The notes under the pieces are model-generated. The model saw only the letters and a list, made by a program, of their open reading frames with translations, was not told the origin of the DNA and made no database searches. The translations under genes and the position numbers were made by a program. A stretch of 64,000 bases of DNA from JAAFIP01 sp043774625 (lineage in GTDB: Bacteria; Pseudomonadota; Gammaproteobacteria; Burkholderiales; Burkholderiaceae_C), in NCBI GenBank assembly GCA_043774625.1, contig JAYVTG010000143.1, positions 1 to 64,000 on the forward strand, written 5' to 3'. Positions within the stretch are counted from its first letter, which is position 1, and every line of letters starts with the position of its first letter. Positions 49,923 to 57,860 of the stretch are shown in pieces.

Positions 49923-52448
49923 TTAATACTGCTCGTAACTACTGTCTGAATAGGTGAGCCTGCGGGTAACGGTCGAATACTCCCCCATCAAATCGCTGCC
50001 CTTGGTCAGCGGGTAGATGGTTTGTGCTTTGTCCATTACCAGCTTGATACCCTCTGTGCTCTCCAGGCTAATGTTGTTGGATGTGGCATTACCCGTACCG
50101 TTTACGTTGATAGTGATAGAACCCTGTGCATATTGTCCCGTCACTGCCGTGGAGCTGGTTGCGTTGCTGCCTGTGTCCTTGTGGGTTGCAGACAAACTCA
50201 CGTTCAACACAGGGCGCGTAGGAATAGTCACCTTGCCTACAAAACCGACGCGTGCGGTTAGAAAGTTCGTTACGCTCTTAAGCACCACAGCGTCAAACGC
50301 ATCGTAGTTGAGTGCCTCAACAGTGAGTGCACCGTTGAAAAAGGTGGTGTTATTGCGTTGCACCGCACCGTTAAATGAAATAAGTGTTGGGATGTAGCTT
50401 GTGCCAGACTTGTCTGCCTTGAAGCTACTCATTTTCAGATCTCCAGAAATGGTGCTGCCCAAAGAACCGCCTTTAAGCTTGAGCAACATTTCCTGGCTAC
50501 CATCTTTTGCACTGTAGCTACCCAGTCCGTCAGGCTTAGCCTGTAAATAGGAGCCTTCCAGCAGCTCAATACGTGTTTCGAGCGCAGCATTTTTGATCAA
50601 CTCCATGAAGCCGGAAACAGACAGCTTGTCCAGCCCCGCATTTGTGGTGAAAGCGGCTGACAATGCAATGTTTTGCTTGTCGCCCAAAAGTGTCGCCACA
50701 GACGGTTTGTAAACATATTTCATTAGCGCAAAATCATAATAACCCGAAGCATTGCTAACAGTGAAAGGGGGTGCGAGCTCTCCCGCTATGGCAACCGAAG
50801 TTACCAGCCCGTTGGCATCGCGTACTGCTACCAAACTCGCTGCATAACCCGGGAAGGCTGCACCGTGGGGTATTTGTTTTGCAGGGTTGTACGTAACGTA
50901 TGAATAGCAGCCGAATGCATCTGCAGGGCAGGTTGTACCAGTTGCATAAATAGGCATGGAAGATGTAGCTACAGGCAAGGACGTAGTCAAAGACGTGGGC
51001 GACGTAGTTGTTGCAAAGGTGTAGTAACTCCAGATAATTGCTTTGGCTGTGTATGCATCTTCACGTGTTCGCGTATGCACCGTGAATTTCGTTGTATCGT
51101 TCGCATCCGCTTGCAGTCTTATTCGCATATTCCAATAGGAATAGCACAACTCATCTATTGCAGTGCAAGGCTTGTACTCGCCGTTAGCATTGATCGCCGG
51201 CACATACTTGCTTGCAGTGCCGCAACCAACATATAGAGCATCTGTTTTGGATGTGGCCCGCACTAATAGATCAGCATCACTGAAGAATATACAAGATCCG
51301 ATAAATGCACTGCCATCGTAGAAATTTTTGCCTACAACGAATGTTGCCGTCTGAGCCAGAATCACATCATTCCAAAGCTGCACACCCTTGCGTGTGATAT
51401 TAATTACATCCATATTGATACTGGCGATCGGAGCTGTGCGACCCTTCAAGTCATTAGCCACTGCTTGCAATTCTGTTTGCAAAGAAAAGTCTGTTGCGTT
51501 CAGTGCTTTGGCGTTGCTACGTAGTGTGCCCATAAAGGCTTTTGTTTGTTCCAGCTCTGTTGCCTGTGTCACGGGCGTACCAGACGGAACCATGATTTTC
51601 AGCACAGGCAGATTGGCCGTGTTCACGACCACATCAATGGTCGATTGCAAAGCTGCTTTAACCGTAGGGTCTTGGGTTCCCTTTTTAGAAAGCTCTTGGG
51701 TGATACAAGCAACCTTTGCCGCCTGGTCGCCTGTAATGCAGCTCAGTTCACCCGTTTGTGCCATTTTTGACAGGGCTGTGAGGGCTGCCGCTGCCGCATT
51801 GGTTGGCGCTTTTTTGCTGGTTGTGTCAAACGTGGCTTCTGTTGTCAGTGGGTCGAACGACAGTATTTCGGCCATGTCTTTATTAGCCTGTGCGACGTTA
51901 ACAGGGGTAAGTGCACCCGCCGTGGCCAACGCACTTGTAACAGCCAAATCGGTAAATGGGTTGATTTGAGCGCTATACGACTGCCCGCTTACGACAGCAA
52001 AGCTGGCACGCATTTGAAAGCCTGCAACTGGTGTGATGGTGCCTGCCGTGGCTTCGTCGTACATCGTCGTACCAGGCACTACGCTGGCTACCACAAGAAC
52101 CACACCGCTGTATCCGTCTACCGCAACACTGTAATTCCCGTTGGCATCTGACACAACAGTATTGAGCAAGTCACCCTGCTTGCCATCTGCAGTGGTTTTG
52201 TAAACACTGATTTTGGCGTTTGCCATAGGGCCTTTAATGGCTGTGCCTCCAAGCGTGATCTTTGAGCTTGTCGGCATAGGGGTAGTGGTCGAACCACCTC
52301 CACCACAAGCCAACAAAGCAGCAGTAATTGCAGAATATGCCAAAGCGCTGAAAGCCGTTTTGCATTTTGAGAATGCATCAGGCTGCAACACTGGCGCATC
52401 CTTACTGCGCCCCAACTTGATGGCGAGACTAATCGAATTTTTCTTCAT
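49923..52448 (-). CDS. Large lipoprotein, function unknown
   Basis: An 841-residue exported protein. The N-terminus has an unusually long charged segment before the hydrophobic core and lipobox (AALLACGGGGSTTT, Cys about 48). A carboxypeptidase-regulatory/Ig-like domain follows (GTAIKGPMANAKISVYKTTA, GNYSVAVDGY), then a large Ser/Thr/Ala-rich region. Two cysteine pairs (GSCIFFSD, YVGCGT, KPCTAIDELC) may form disulfides. Start at 52448 with gaaaga upstream. The function is not clear; the N-terminal layout is common in surface-exposed lipoproteins. Confidence 0.8.
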   Translation of the reverse strand: MKKNSISLAIKLGRSKDAPVLQPDAFSKCKTAFSALAYSAITAALLACGGGGSTTTPMPTSSKITLGGTAIKGPMANAKISVYKTTADGKQGDLLNTVVSDANGNYSVAVDGYSGVVLVVASVVPGTTMYDEATAGTITPVAGFQMRASFAVVSGQSYSAQINPFTDLAVTSALATAGALTPVNVAQANKDMAEILSFDPLTTEATFDTTSKKAPTNAAAAALTALSKMAQTGELSCITGDQAAKVACITQELSKKGTQDPTVKAALQSTIDVVVNTANLPVLKIMVPSGTPVTQATELEQTKAFMGTLRSNAKALNATDFSLQTELQAVANDLKGRTAPIASINMDVINITRKGVQLWNDVILAQTATFVVGKNFYDGSAFIGSCIFFSDADLLVRATSKTDALYVGCGTASKYVPAINANGEYKPCTAIDELCYSYWNMRIRLQADANDTTKFTVHTRTREDAYTAKAIIWSYYTFATTTSPTSLTTSLPVATSSMPIYATGTTCPADAFGCYSYVTYNPAKQIPHGAAFPGYAASLVAVRDANGLVTSVAIAGELAPPFTVSNASGYYDFALMKYVYKPSVATLLGDKQNIALSAAFTTNAGLDKLSVSGFMELIKNAALETRIELLEGSYLQAKPDGLGSYSAKDGSQEMLLKLKGGSLGSTISGDLKMSSFKADKSGTSYIPTLISFNGAVQRNNTTFFNGALTVEALNYDAFDAVVLKSVTNFLTARVGFVGKVTIPTRPVLNVSLSATHKDTGSNATSSTAVTGQYAQGSITINVNGTGNATSNNISLESTEGIKLVMDKAQTIYPLTKGSDLMGEYSTVTRRLTYSDSSYEQY

Positions 52449-52591
52449 TTTTCTTTCTCGGTAATTAACGTGTGGACAGAAAACTTTAGCAAATAACATG
52501 TAGTTACTTACTTAAGCACATCGTAACTAATTGCCACGCCTGCATTGCATCACTTGCATCACCGCGCCTCAGGGATATGCAAAGTACGTTT

Positions 52592-54034
52592 TTAACCTGC
52601 CTGCATGGGTAGCCAGGCACCATACCCTTCGTCAATTAACGACTGGGTCAGGCTCTTATTTGCCTCCAAATAGTGCAAGAGGGCTTGGCGCGCCAGTGCT
52701 GTCTGGTCGATAGCATTTCTACCAACCCAGCGAAGATGCAACACCAGACAAATTGCAATTTGTCTGGGTTTGCCTGTCGCTCTTAGCCGCTGCAAACTGT
52801 GAAGCCAGTAGGCAGCGTGTTGCGGGTGCAAGTTGCCTGCGGCCAGGGCACTGCGGTGCTCCGCAGCCACACCCATAGCGCGCAATTCGGTTTCATGGTC
52901 TAGCCAAAATTCGCCAAAAAAGATCAAATCCCACGCATCGTCATGCCCACTGTCCAATTTATCTGCAGTTGCCAATGCCAATGCAAACCAGTCATGCACC
53001 TGGGTAAAAGCGCTAAGCCCAAGAGGCAACATTTTTTGCAAATGGAAGGCGATGTTGTCCATGTAAGCGTGCAGCCTGTCCCAATGCTGTGTGCTTAGCG
53101 CCATATAAAGCGCGCTTTCAAAATGCAGCAGTGCCTGGCTATGCAGGTGCTGCTGTTCTTGCTTGTTTTGTGCGGCTATTGCGCTGCGCCGCAGGGCCAG
53201 GGCTTGTAGGTTGTGCCATTCGCCCATAGTTTGCGGGCATGGGGCTAGCAGCTTGGCGGGCGGGCTGGGGTGGGCCAGCAGTTGCGGCCAGGTGCTAGCG
53301 GGGTTTTCGTCATAGTCAATACGCTGCAGCATAAGGCTGGCATAGCTGCGGTGGCGTGGGTCAAGGTGTGGCGCGGGCTCATCTATCAGCTTTTCGGCTA
53401 CGGCACGCGCAGCGTCGTATTGGCCGCTGCGGCGCAGCAGTTGCAGGCGGCGCAGTTGCAGCAGGGCTTGTGCGTCTGGGCTGATGGTAAAAATGCTATC
53501 GTCTGGCAGTGCCTCCAACCCCGCCAGGTTGTCGCCATACACCGCAAAAGCATCGCAAACTAGCCATTGGTTAAGCAGTGCTAGCAATGCCTGAGCGTCG
53601 CATGCGGGGGTAGCCAGCAAACGCGGGTATGGCCAGTTTGCAGTTGCTTGGCCAGTGCTTTGCCACACCACGGGGCTGGTCATTTGAATGTGCCATGGGC
53701 CTACGCTGGCTTTGCGCGGTTGGTGATTTAAGCTGAGTGGCAAACTGGGGTGCAACTGCAAAAACGCTTGTATGCCGCCCAGCAATCGCAATAGCTGGGC
53801 ACGGTTGAGCGGTTTTGTTTGTCCTAGTGTCTTTAGGTAGCTGTGCAACTCTTTGGCCTGTACAACTTGCCCAGTAGCGGCCTGCTGCAACAGCAGGGTC
53901 AGCATGGCCGCTTCCCAGCGGCGATTAAATTTATGCACAATGCTGTCAGCCCACTGCGCAGTGTTGTGCACAATATCAAGGTCTAGCACAGGGCTGGCTA
54001 AGGCTTGATTTTTGGCAACGGGCTGTGACGACAT
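52592..54034 (-). CDS. Hypothetical helical protein, function unknown
   Basis: A 480-residue cytoplasmic protein without signal peptide, rich in Leu, Ala, Gln and His. Helical-repeat character is visible (LLQLRRLQLLRRSGQYDAAR, HSQALLHFESALYMALSTQH), so it may contain TPR-like repeats. An early segment (HSYLKTLGQTKPLNRAQLLR) suggests a DNA-binding or winged-helix-like region, weakly. Start at 54034 (MSSQPVAKNQ). Divergent from the binding-protein gene by 36 nt, so the two may share regulation. Confidence 0.7.
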   Translation of the reverse strand: MSSQPVAKNQALASPVLDLDIVHNTAQWADSIVHKFNRRWEAAMLTLLLQQAATGQVVQAKELHSYLKTLGQTKPLNRAQLLRLLGGIQAFLQLHPSLPLSLNHQPRKASVGPWHIQMTSPVVWQSTGQATANWPYPRLLATPACDAQALLALLNQWLVCDAFAVYGDNLAGLEALPDDSIFTISPDAQALLQLRRLQLLRRSGQYDAARAVAEKLIDEPAPHLDPRHRSYASLMLQRIDYDENPASTWPQLLAHPSPPAKLLAPCPQTMGEWHNLQALALRRSAIAAQNKQEQQHLHSQALLHFESALYMALSTQHWDRLHAYMDNIAFHLQKMLPLGLSAFTQVHDWFALALATADKLDSGHDDAWDLIFFGEFWLDHETELRAMGVAAEHRSALAAGNLHPQHAAYWLHSLQRLRATGKPRQIAICLVLHLRWVGRNAIDQTALARQALLHYLEANKSLTQSLIDEGYGAWLPMQAG

Positions 54035-54070
54035 GGCTTTTTTTAAAAATATTACAACGAGACTTAACCC

Positions 54071-55672
54071 ATGAATTTTCAACGATGGCTGGCACTTGTG
54101 TGCTTTATCAGCAGTGTTTTTGTTTGCGACGCATTCGGTCAAACGATTCGCTGGGCAACGGCTAGCGACATATTAACCCTGGATCCCCATGCACAAAATG
54201 AGTCATTGACGAATAGTTTTAACGCCCATGTGTATGAACGCTTGACTGCCCGAGACGAGCAGCTAAACCTGATGCCGGGATTGGCGACACGCTGGGAGCA
54301 GGTGGACGCTACTACTTGGCGGTTTTATCTGCGCAAGGGTGTGCGCTTTCACGACGGCTCTGCTTTCGATGCTCATGATGTTTTCTTTTCGATAGAGCGG
54401 GCTCAAGACGAAAGAAGTGCTGTAGCACAGTATGCAAAGGCCTTGGGCAAGGTGCGAATAATTGACGACCACGCGATTGAGCTGAAACAAGAAAAGTTTA
54501 ACCCGGTGCTTCTGGAAAACCTGGATGCGGTATTCATCATGAGCCGCAAATGGTCTGCACAACACCGGGTGTTGCGACCTCAGGTCTTCAAAGCGAATGA
54601 AGAAACCTATGCCACCAACCACAGCAATGGCACCGGGCCTTATATAGTTACCGCAAGGGTGCCCGATGTGCGCAATGTGTTGCGCCGTTTTGAAGGGTAT
54701 TGGGGCAAAGTAAGCGGCAATGTCAATGAAGTAGTGCATCTACCAATTAGTTTGCCAGCTACCCGCACGGCAGCTTTGCTAAAAGGGGAAGTAGATATTG
54801 TGTTGGACCCACCGGTACAAGACCAGGAGCGCCTGCGCACCACCACTGGAACCAAATTACTGGTAGGTCCAGAAAATCGTGTGGTTTTTTTAGGGTTTGA
54901 CCAAGCGAGCAAAGATTTGATGTACGGGGACGCAGCGGGAGGCAACCCTTTTAAGCAGGCTTTTGTGCGCCGCGCGGTCGCGCATGCCATTGATATTCAG
55001 GCTTTGCGCACACACATTATGCGTGGCATGAGCGTGCCGGCATGGTGCCTGGTACCTTCGCCGTTAGGGTGCCCAGATGCGAATTTAGATGCACGCAGGC
55101 CCGAATTTAATCTAGCATTGGCCAAACAGCTCTTGGCGCAGGCAGGCTACGCCAACGGGTTTGATGTGACACTGGATTGCCCGAACAACCGGTATGTGAA
55201 TGATGCTGCACTATGTACAGGCATTGCCGCCATGTTGGCCAAAATCAATATTCGCGTGCGTGTCAATGCCATACCCAAAGCGCAGTTTTTTGCCAAGCTG
55301 GAAAAGTTTGAAACCAGTTTTTTCTTGCTGGGCTGGGGCGGCGCGGAGACAGATGCCCAACCCACAATGGAGCCTTTAATGCATTCGCTGGACGCAATTA
55401 GCGGGAAGGGAGCTGATAACTATGGTCGATTTGTCAACAAGCCGCTGGATGTCTTGATTGACGCAGCAGGCCAAGAAACCGAGCCCGCGGTAAGACGAGG
55501 CCTGATTGCGAAGGCGCTTGCATTGCATGCAGACAATGTCAATCATCTGGTTTTACATCGTCAAACTTTGGTCTGGGCAATGCAAAACTATGTACAAACA
55601 GTGCCCGCCGCAAATAACCACTTCAGGGCTTGGATGACGCGTGTGACGGAGAAAGAAGTATCTGCTCTGTAA
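54071..55672 (+). CDS. ABC-type peptide substrate-binding protein (family 5)
   Basis: A 533-residue periplasmic receptor. After a signal peptide (ends CDAFGQ) come IRWATASDILTLDPHAQNES, LATRWEQVDATTWRFYLRKG and VRFHDGSAFDAHDVFFSIER, the SBP_bac_5 (DppA/OppA) landmarks. Permease and ATPase genes are not nearby, so it may serve a distant transporter or act as a sensor for the divergent gene (inference). Confidence 0.9.
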   Translation: MNFQRWLALVCFISSVFVCDAFGQTIRWATASDILTLDPHAQNESLTNSFNAHVYERLTARDEQLNLMPGLATRWEQVDATTWRFYLRKGVRFHDGSAFDAHDVFFSIERAQDERSAVAQYAKALGKVRIIDDHAIELKQEKFNPVLLENLDAVFIMSRKWSAQHRVLRPQVFKANEETYATNHSNGTGPYIVTARVPDVRNVLRRFEGYWGKVSGNVNEVVHLPISLPATRTAALLKGEVDIVLDPPVQDQERLRTTTGTKLLVGPENRVVFLGFDQASKDLMYGDAAGGNPFKQAFVRRAVAHAIDIQALRTHIMRGMSVPAWCLVPSPLGCPDANLDARRPEFNLALAKQLLAQAGYANGFDVTLDCPNNRYVNDAALCTGIAAMLAKINIRVRVNAIPKAQFFAKLEKFETSFFLLGWGGAETDAQPTMEPLMHSLDAISGKGADNYGRFVNKPLDVLIDAAGQETEPAVRRGLIAKALALHADNVNHLVLHRQTLVWAMQNYVQTVPAANNHFRAWMTRVTEKEVSAL

Positions 55673-55714
55673 CAAATCCACCCATAATTTAATCCGCCAG
55701 AAAATATGCCAAAA

Positions 55715-55757
55715 ACCAGTGTGGGATATGCGCAAGCAGCTATTAAGAATATAGCAG
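55715..55757 (+). repeat. Dispersed ~50 bp repeat
   Basis: Reads ccagtgtgggatatgcgcaa then gcagctattaagaatatagc. Lies between the binding-protein gene and maiA. Confidence 0.88.
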
Positions 55758-55853
55758 TTATGGATTTTCCATACACCTTCCAGAGTTGCAAACTGGCTGT
55801 AAGTAGCTGCGCATCAGCGCACCGCACAGCCAACCGGGTTATCCTTACGCCAT

Positions 55854-56516
55854 ATGAAGCTGTACAACTACTTTCGCTCCTCGGCCTCGTTTCGCGTGCG
55901 CATTGCACTTGCGCTCAAAGGCCTGCCTTACGACTACATCAGCGTGCATCTGGCCAAGGGGGATCATAAAAAGCCCGACTACGCGGCCTTGTCTGCTGAC
56001 ACCCTGGTGCCTTTGCTCGACACCGGAACCGACCCCTCGACTGGCTCAGGACAGGCCAGGCTCAGCCAGTCCATGGCCATCATCGAATACCTGGACGAAA
56101 CCTACCCCACACCCGCCCTGCTGCCCGCCGATGCGTTGGGCCGTGCACGGGTGCGTGCACTGGCGCAAAGCATTGCCTGCGAAATTCACCCGCTCAACAA
56201 CCTGCGCGTGCTCAAGTATTTGACCAAGCAAATGCAGGTGACCGACGATGTGAAAAACACCTGGTACCGCCACTGGGTGCGCGACGGCCTGGAAAGCTTT
56301 GAGCGCCAGCTTGCGCAACTGCCTGCCAGCACCTATTGCTATGGCAACACCCCTACCCTGGCCGACTGCTGCCTGGTGCCGCAAATCTTCAACGGCAAAC
56401 GCTTTGACTGCGACTTTGCAGGCCTGCCCCGCACCATGGCCGCGTTTGACGCTTGCATGCAGCACGAAGCTTTTCAAAAAGCCCAGCCGTCGGCTTGCCC
56501 GGACTTTGAGGCCTAG
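55854..56516 (+). CDS. maiA: Maleylacetoacetate/maleylpyruvate isomerase (zeta GST)
   Basis: A 220-residue glutathione S-transferase. SSASFRVRIALALKG is the zeta-class active-site motif. It isomerises maleylacetoacetate or maleylpyruvate to the fumaryl form, which would link the gentisate dioxygenase and the fumarylpyruvate hydrolase at 45832-47591. Residues about 59-71 (TDPSTGSGQARL) are an insertion from a short dispersed repeat placed where relatives have a short turn before the QS substrate motif. It may or may not alter glutathione binding. Confidence 0.88.
   Translation: MKLYNYFRSSASFRVRIALALKGLPYDYISVHLAKGDHKKPDYAALSADTLVPLLDTGTDPSTGSGQARLSQSMAIIEYLDETYPTPALLPADALGRARVRALAQSIACEIHPLNNLRVLKYLTKQMQVTDDVKNTWYRHWVRDGLESFERQLAQLPASTYCYGNTPTLADCCLVPQIFNGKRFDCDFAGLPRTMAAFDACMQHEAFQKAQPSACPDFEA
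56031..56067 (+). repeat. TGSGQA-type repeat insertion in maiA
   Basis: The sequence gacccctcgactggctcagg then acaggccaggctcagcc resembles the short cttcgac...ctcag repeats at 62016 and 63153. It keeps the maiA frame and encodes DPSTGSGQARLS. Confidence 0.7.
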
Positions 56517-56527
56517 GCTTGAATGTA

Positions 56528-56578
56528 ATTGCTATAGAAAAAATAGCTGCTTACGCATATTACACGCTGACATCAGGC
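56528..56578 (-). repeat. Dispersed ~50 bp repeat, 8 nt before pgeF
   Basis: Reverse-orientation copy: ttgctatagaaaaaatagct then gcttacgcatattacacgct. It ends 8 nt before the pgeF ATG and so occupies the ribosome-binding region. Confidence 0.85.
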
Positions 56579-56585
56579 ATATTGA

Positions 56586-57413
56586 ATGCAAGCAAGTGAT
56601 TTTTTAACCCCCCAATGGCCTGCACCTGCCCACGTGCACGCCGTCTTCAGCACCCGTGCGGGCGGTGTGTCCAAGCCGCCGTTTGACAGCCTGAACCTGG
56701 GCGACCATGTGCAGGACGACCCGGCTTCGGTGCGCACGAACCGGGCCATTGTGCAGGCCACTATGGGCGCGCGGCCTGTGTTTTTGCAGCAGGTGCACGG
56801 GGTGAACGTTGCCCAACTAGATGCGCTGACGCTGGACGGCACGCAGGCAGATGCCTGCTTTACCACGCAAAAAAAGGTGGCCTGCACCGTCATGGTGGCA
56901 GACTGCTTGCCGGTTTTGTTCACCAACCGCGCAGGCACGCAGGTGGCTGCGGCGCATGCAGGCTGGCGCGGGCTGGTGGGCGGCGTTTTGGAGCAAACTT
57001 ACCAGTGTTTTATGCCACTAGCCAGCGTAGAATATGCGCAAGCAGCTACCAAAAATATAGCAAATGGCAAAAATGCAAAGCTGAATGTTGCCGATGCAGT
57101 GATCGCCTGGCTGGGCCCCTGCATTGGCCCCACGGCGTTTGAAGTGGGCGGCGAAGTGCGCGATGCTTTTGTGCACGCGCGTGCGCAAGACGCAGAACAT
57201 TTCACGCTGCAATACGACGGCAAGTACCTGGCTAACCTCAGCGCCCTGGCGCGCAGCCGCCTCACGGCTATGGGTGTCACACATATCTATGGCAACGACG
57301 GCAGCGCCCAATGGTGCACCGTGCTCAACCCGTCAAAGTTCTTTTCGCACCGGCGCGACGCTGCCCGCCTGGGCAGCACCGGGCGCATGGCGGCCTGCAT
57401 CTGGCTGGACTGA
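56586..57413 (+). CDS. pgeF: Peptidoglycan editing factor PgeF (YfiH)
   Basis: A 275-residue DUF152/laccase-domain protein. Signatures are FSTRAGGVSKPPFDSLNLGD, QVHGVNV, MVADCLPVLF and the metal-site AAAHAGWRGLVGGVL. Related proteins remove misincorporated residues from peptidoglycan precursors or act on purine nucleosides. Residues about 145-159 (LASVEYAQAATKNIA) are coded by an in-frame copy of the dispersed repeat, which probably adds a loop. The C-terminus overlaps a minus-strand gene by 81 nt. Confidence 0.9.
   Translation: MQASDFLTPQWPAPAHVHAVFSTRAGGVSKPPFDSLNLGDHVQDDPASVRTNRAIVQATMGARPVFLQQVHGVNVAQLDALTLDGTQADACFTTQKKVACTVMVADCLPVLFTNRAGTQVAAAHAGWRGLVGGVLEQTYQCFMPLASVEYAQAATKNIANGKNAKLNVADAVIAWLGPCIGPTAFEVGGEVRDAFVHARAQDAEHFTLQYDGKYLANLSALARSRLTAMGVTHIYGNDGSAQWCTVLNPSKFFSHRRDAARLGSTGRMAACIWLD
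57019..57062 (+). repeat. Dispersed ~50 bp repeat inside pgeF
   Basis: Reads agccagcgtagaatatgcgc then aagcagctaccaaaaatata. It is the clearest in-frame copy, translated as ASVEYAQAATKNIA between PgeF residues 145 and 159. Confidence 0.9.
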
Positions 57414-57695
57414 GTTTGACTCAGTGGTTGCTATATTTTCAGTAGCTGTTCGCGCATTATCTGCGCCGGCTAGCGCCTGATTTGCCTGCATTACTTCCCA
57501 TTCTGTACGTTCCCGCGCCTTGGCTGCCCGCCGCCGCATGGGTGTGCCCATCAGGTACATCACCAAAGCGGTGGGCAATAGGCCATAAAAAATAAAAGTG
57601 ACAACGCCGCCCAGCACCGTGCCATTGGTATTGGTGGCTTCGGCCACAGCCATCATCAGGGCGACATAGATCCAGGCTATTGCGACAAGGTACAT
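57333..57695 (-). CDS. Small membrane protein, function unknown
   Basis: A 120-residue protein with two hydrophobic helices (MYLVAIAWIYVALMMAVAEA and GVVTFIFYGLLPTALVMYLM) and a basic segment (TPMRRRAAKARER). Residues about 71-89 (ALAGADNARTATENIA) derive from a diverged repeat copy, and the final ~27 are read antisense to the pgeF 3' end (81-nt overlap). The start at 57695 places the first helix at the N-terminus. No known family. Confidence 0.7.
   Translation of the reverse strand: MYLVAIAWIYVALMMAVAEATNTNGTVLGGVVTFIFYGLLPTALVMYLMGTPMRRRAAKARERTEWEVMQANQALAGADNARTATENIATTESNSVQPDAGRHAPGAAQAGSVAPVRKEL
57427..57482 (-). repeat. Dispersed repeat in the 57333 gene
   Basis: Reverse-orientation, diverged: ttgctatattttcagtagct then gttcgcgcattatctgcgcc and ggctagcgcctg. 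The minus-strand frame reads ALAGADNARTATENIA. Confidence 0.8.
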
Positions 57696-57860
57696 AGTGG
57701 GTAAGAATAGAGCGGTTGGTTGAGTCGTTGGGCGGGTATGTATGAGCTTATGCCCAAATAATTGTTGTAGTGCAACAACCAATCTGAGACACTGGGGTAT
57801 TCGTTTAAAGTGCAATAGCAAATAATAGCGTCCTACGAGACGTAGATTTTGGAGACAAAG

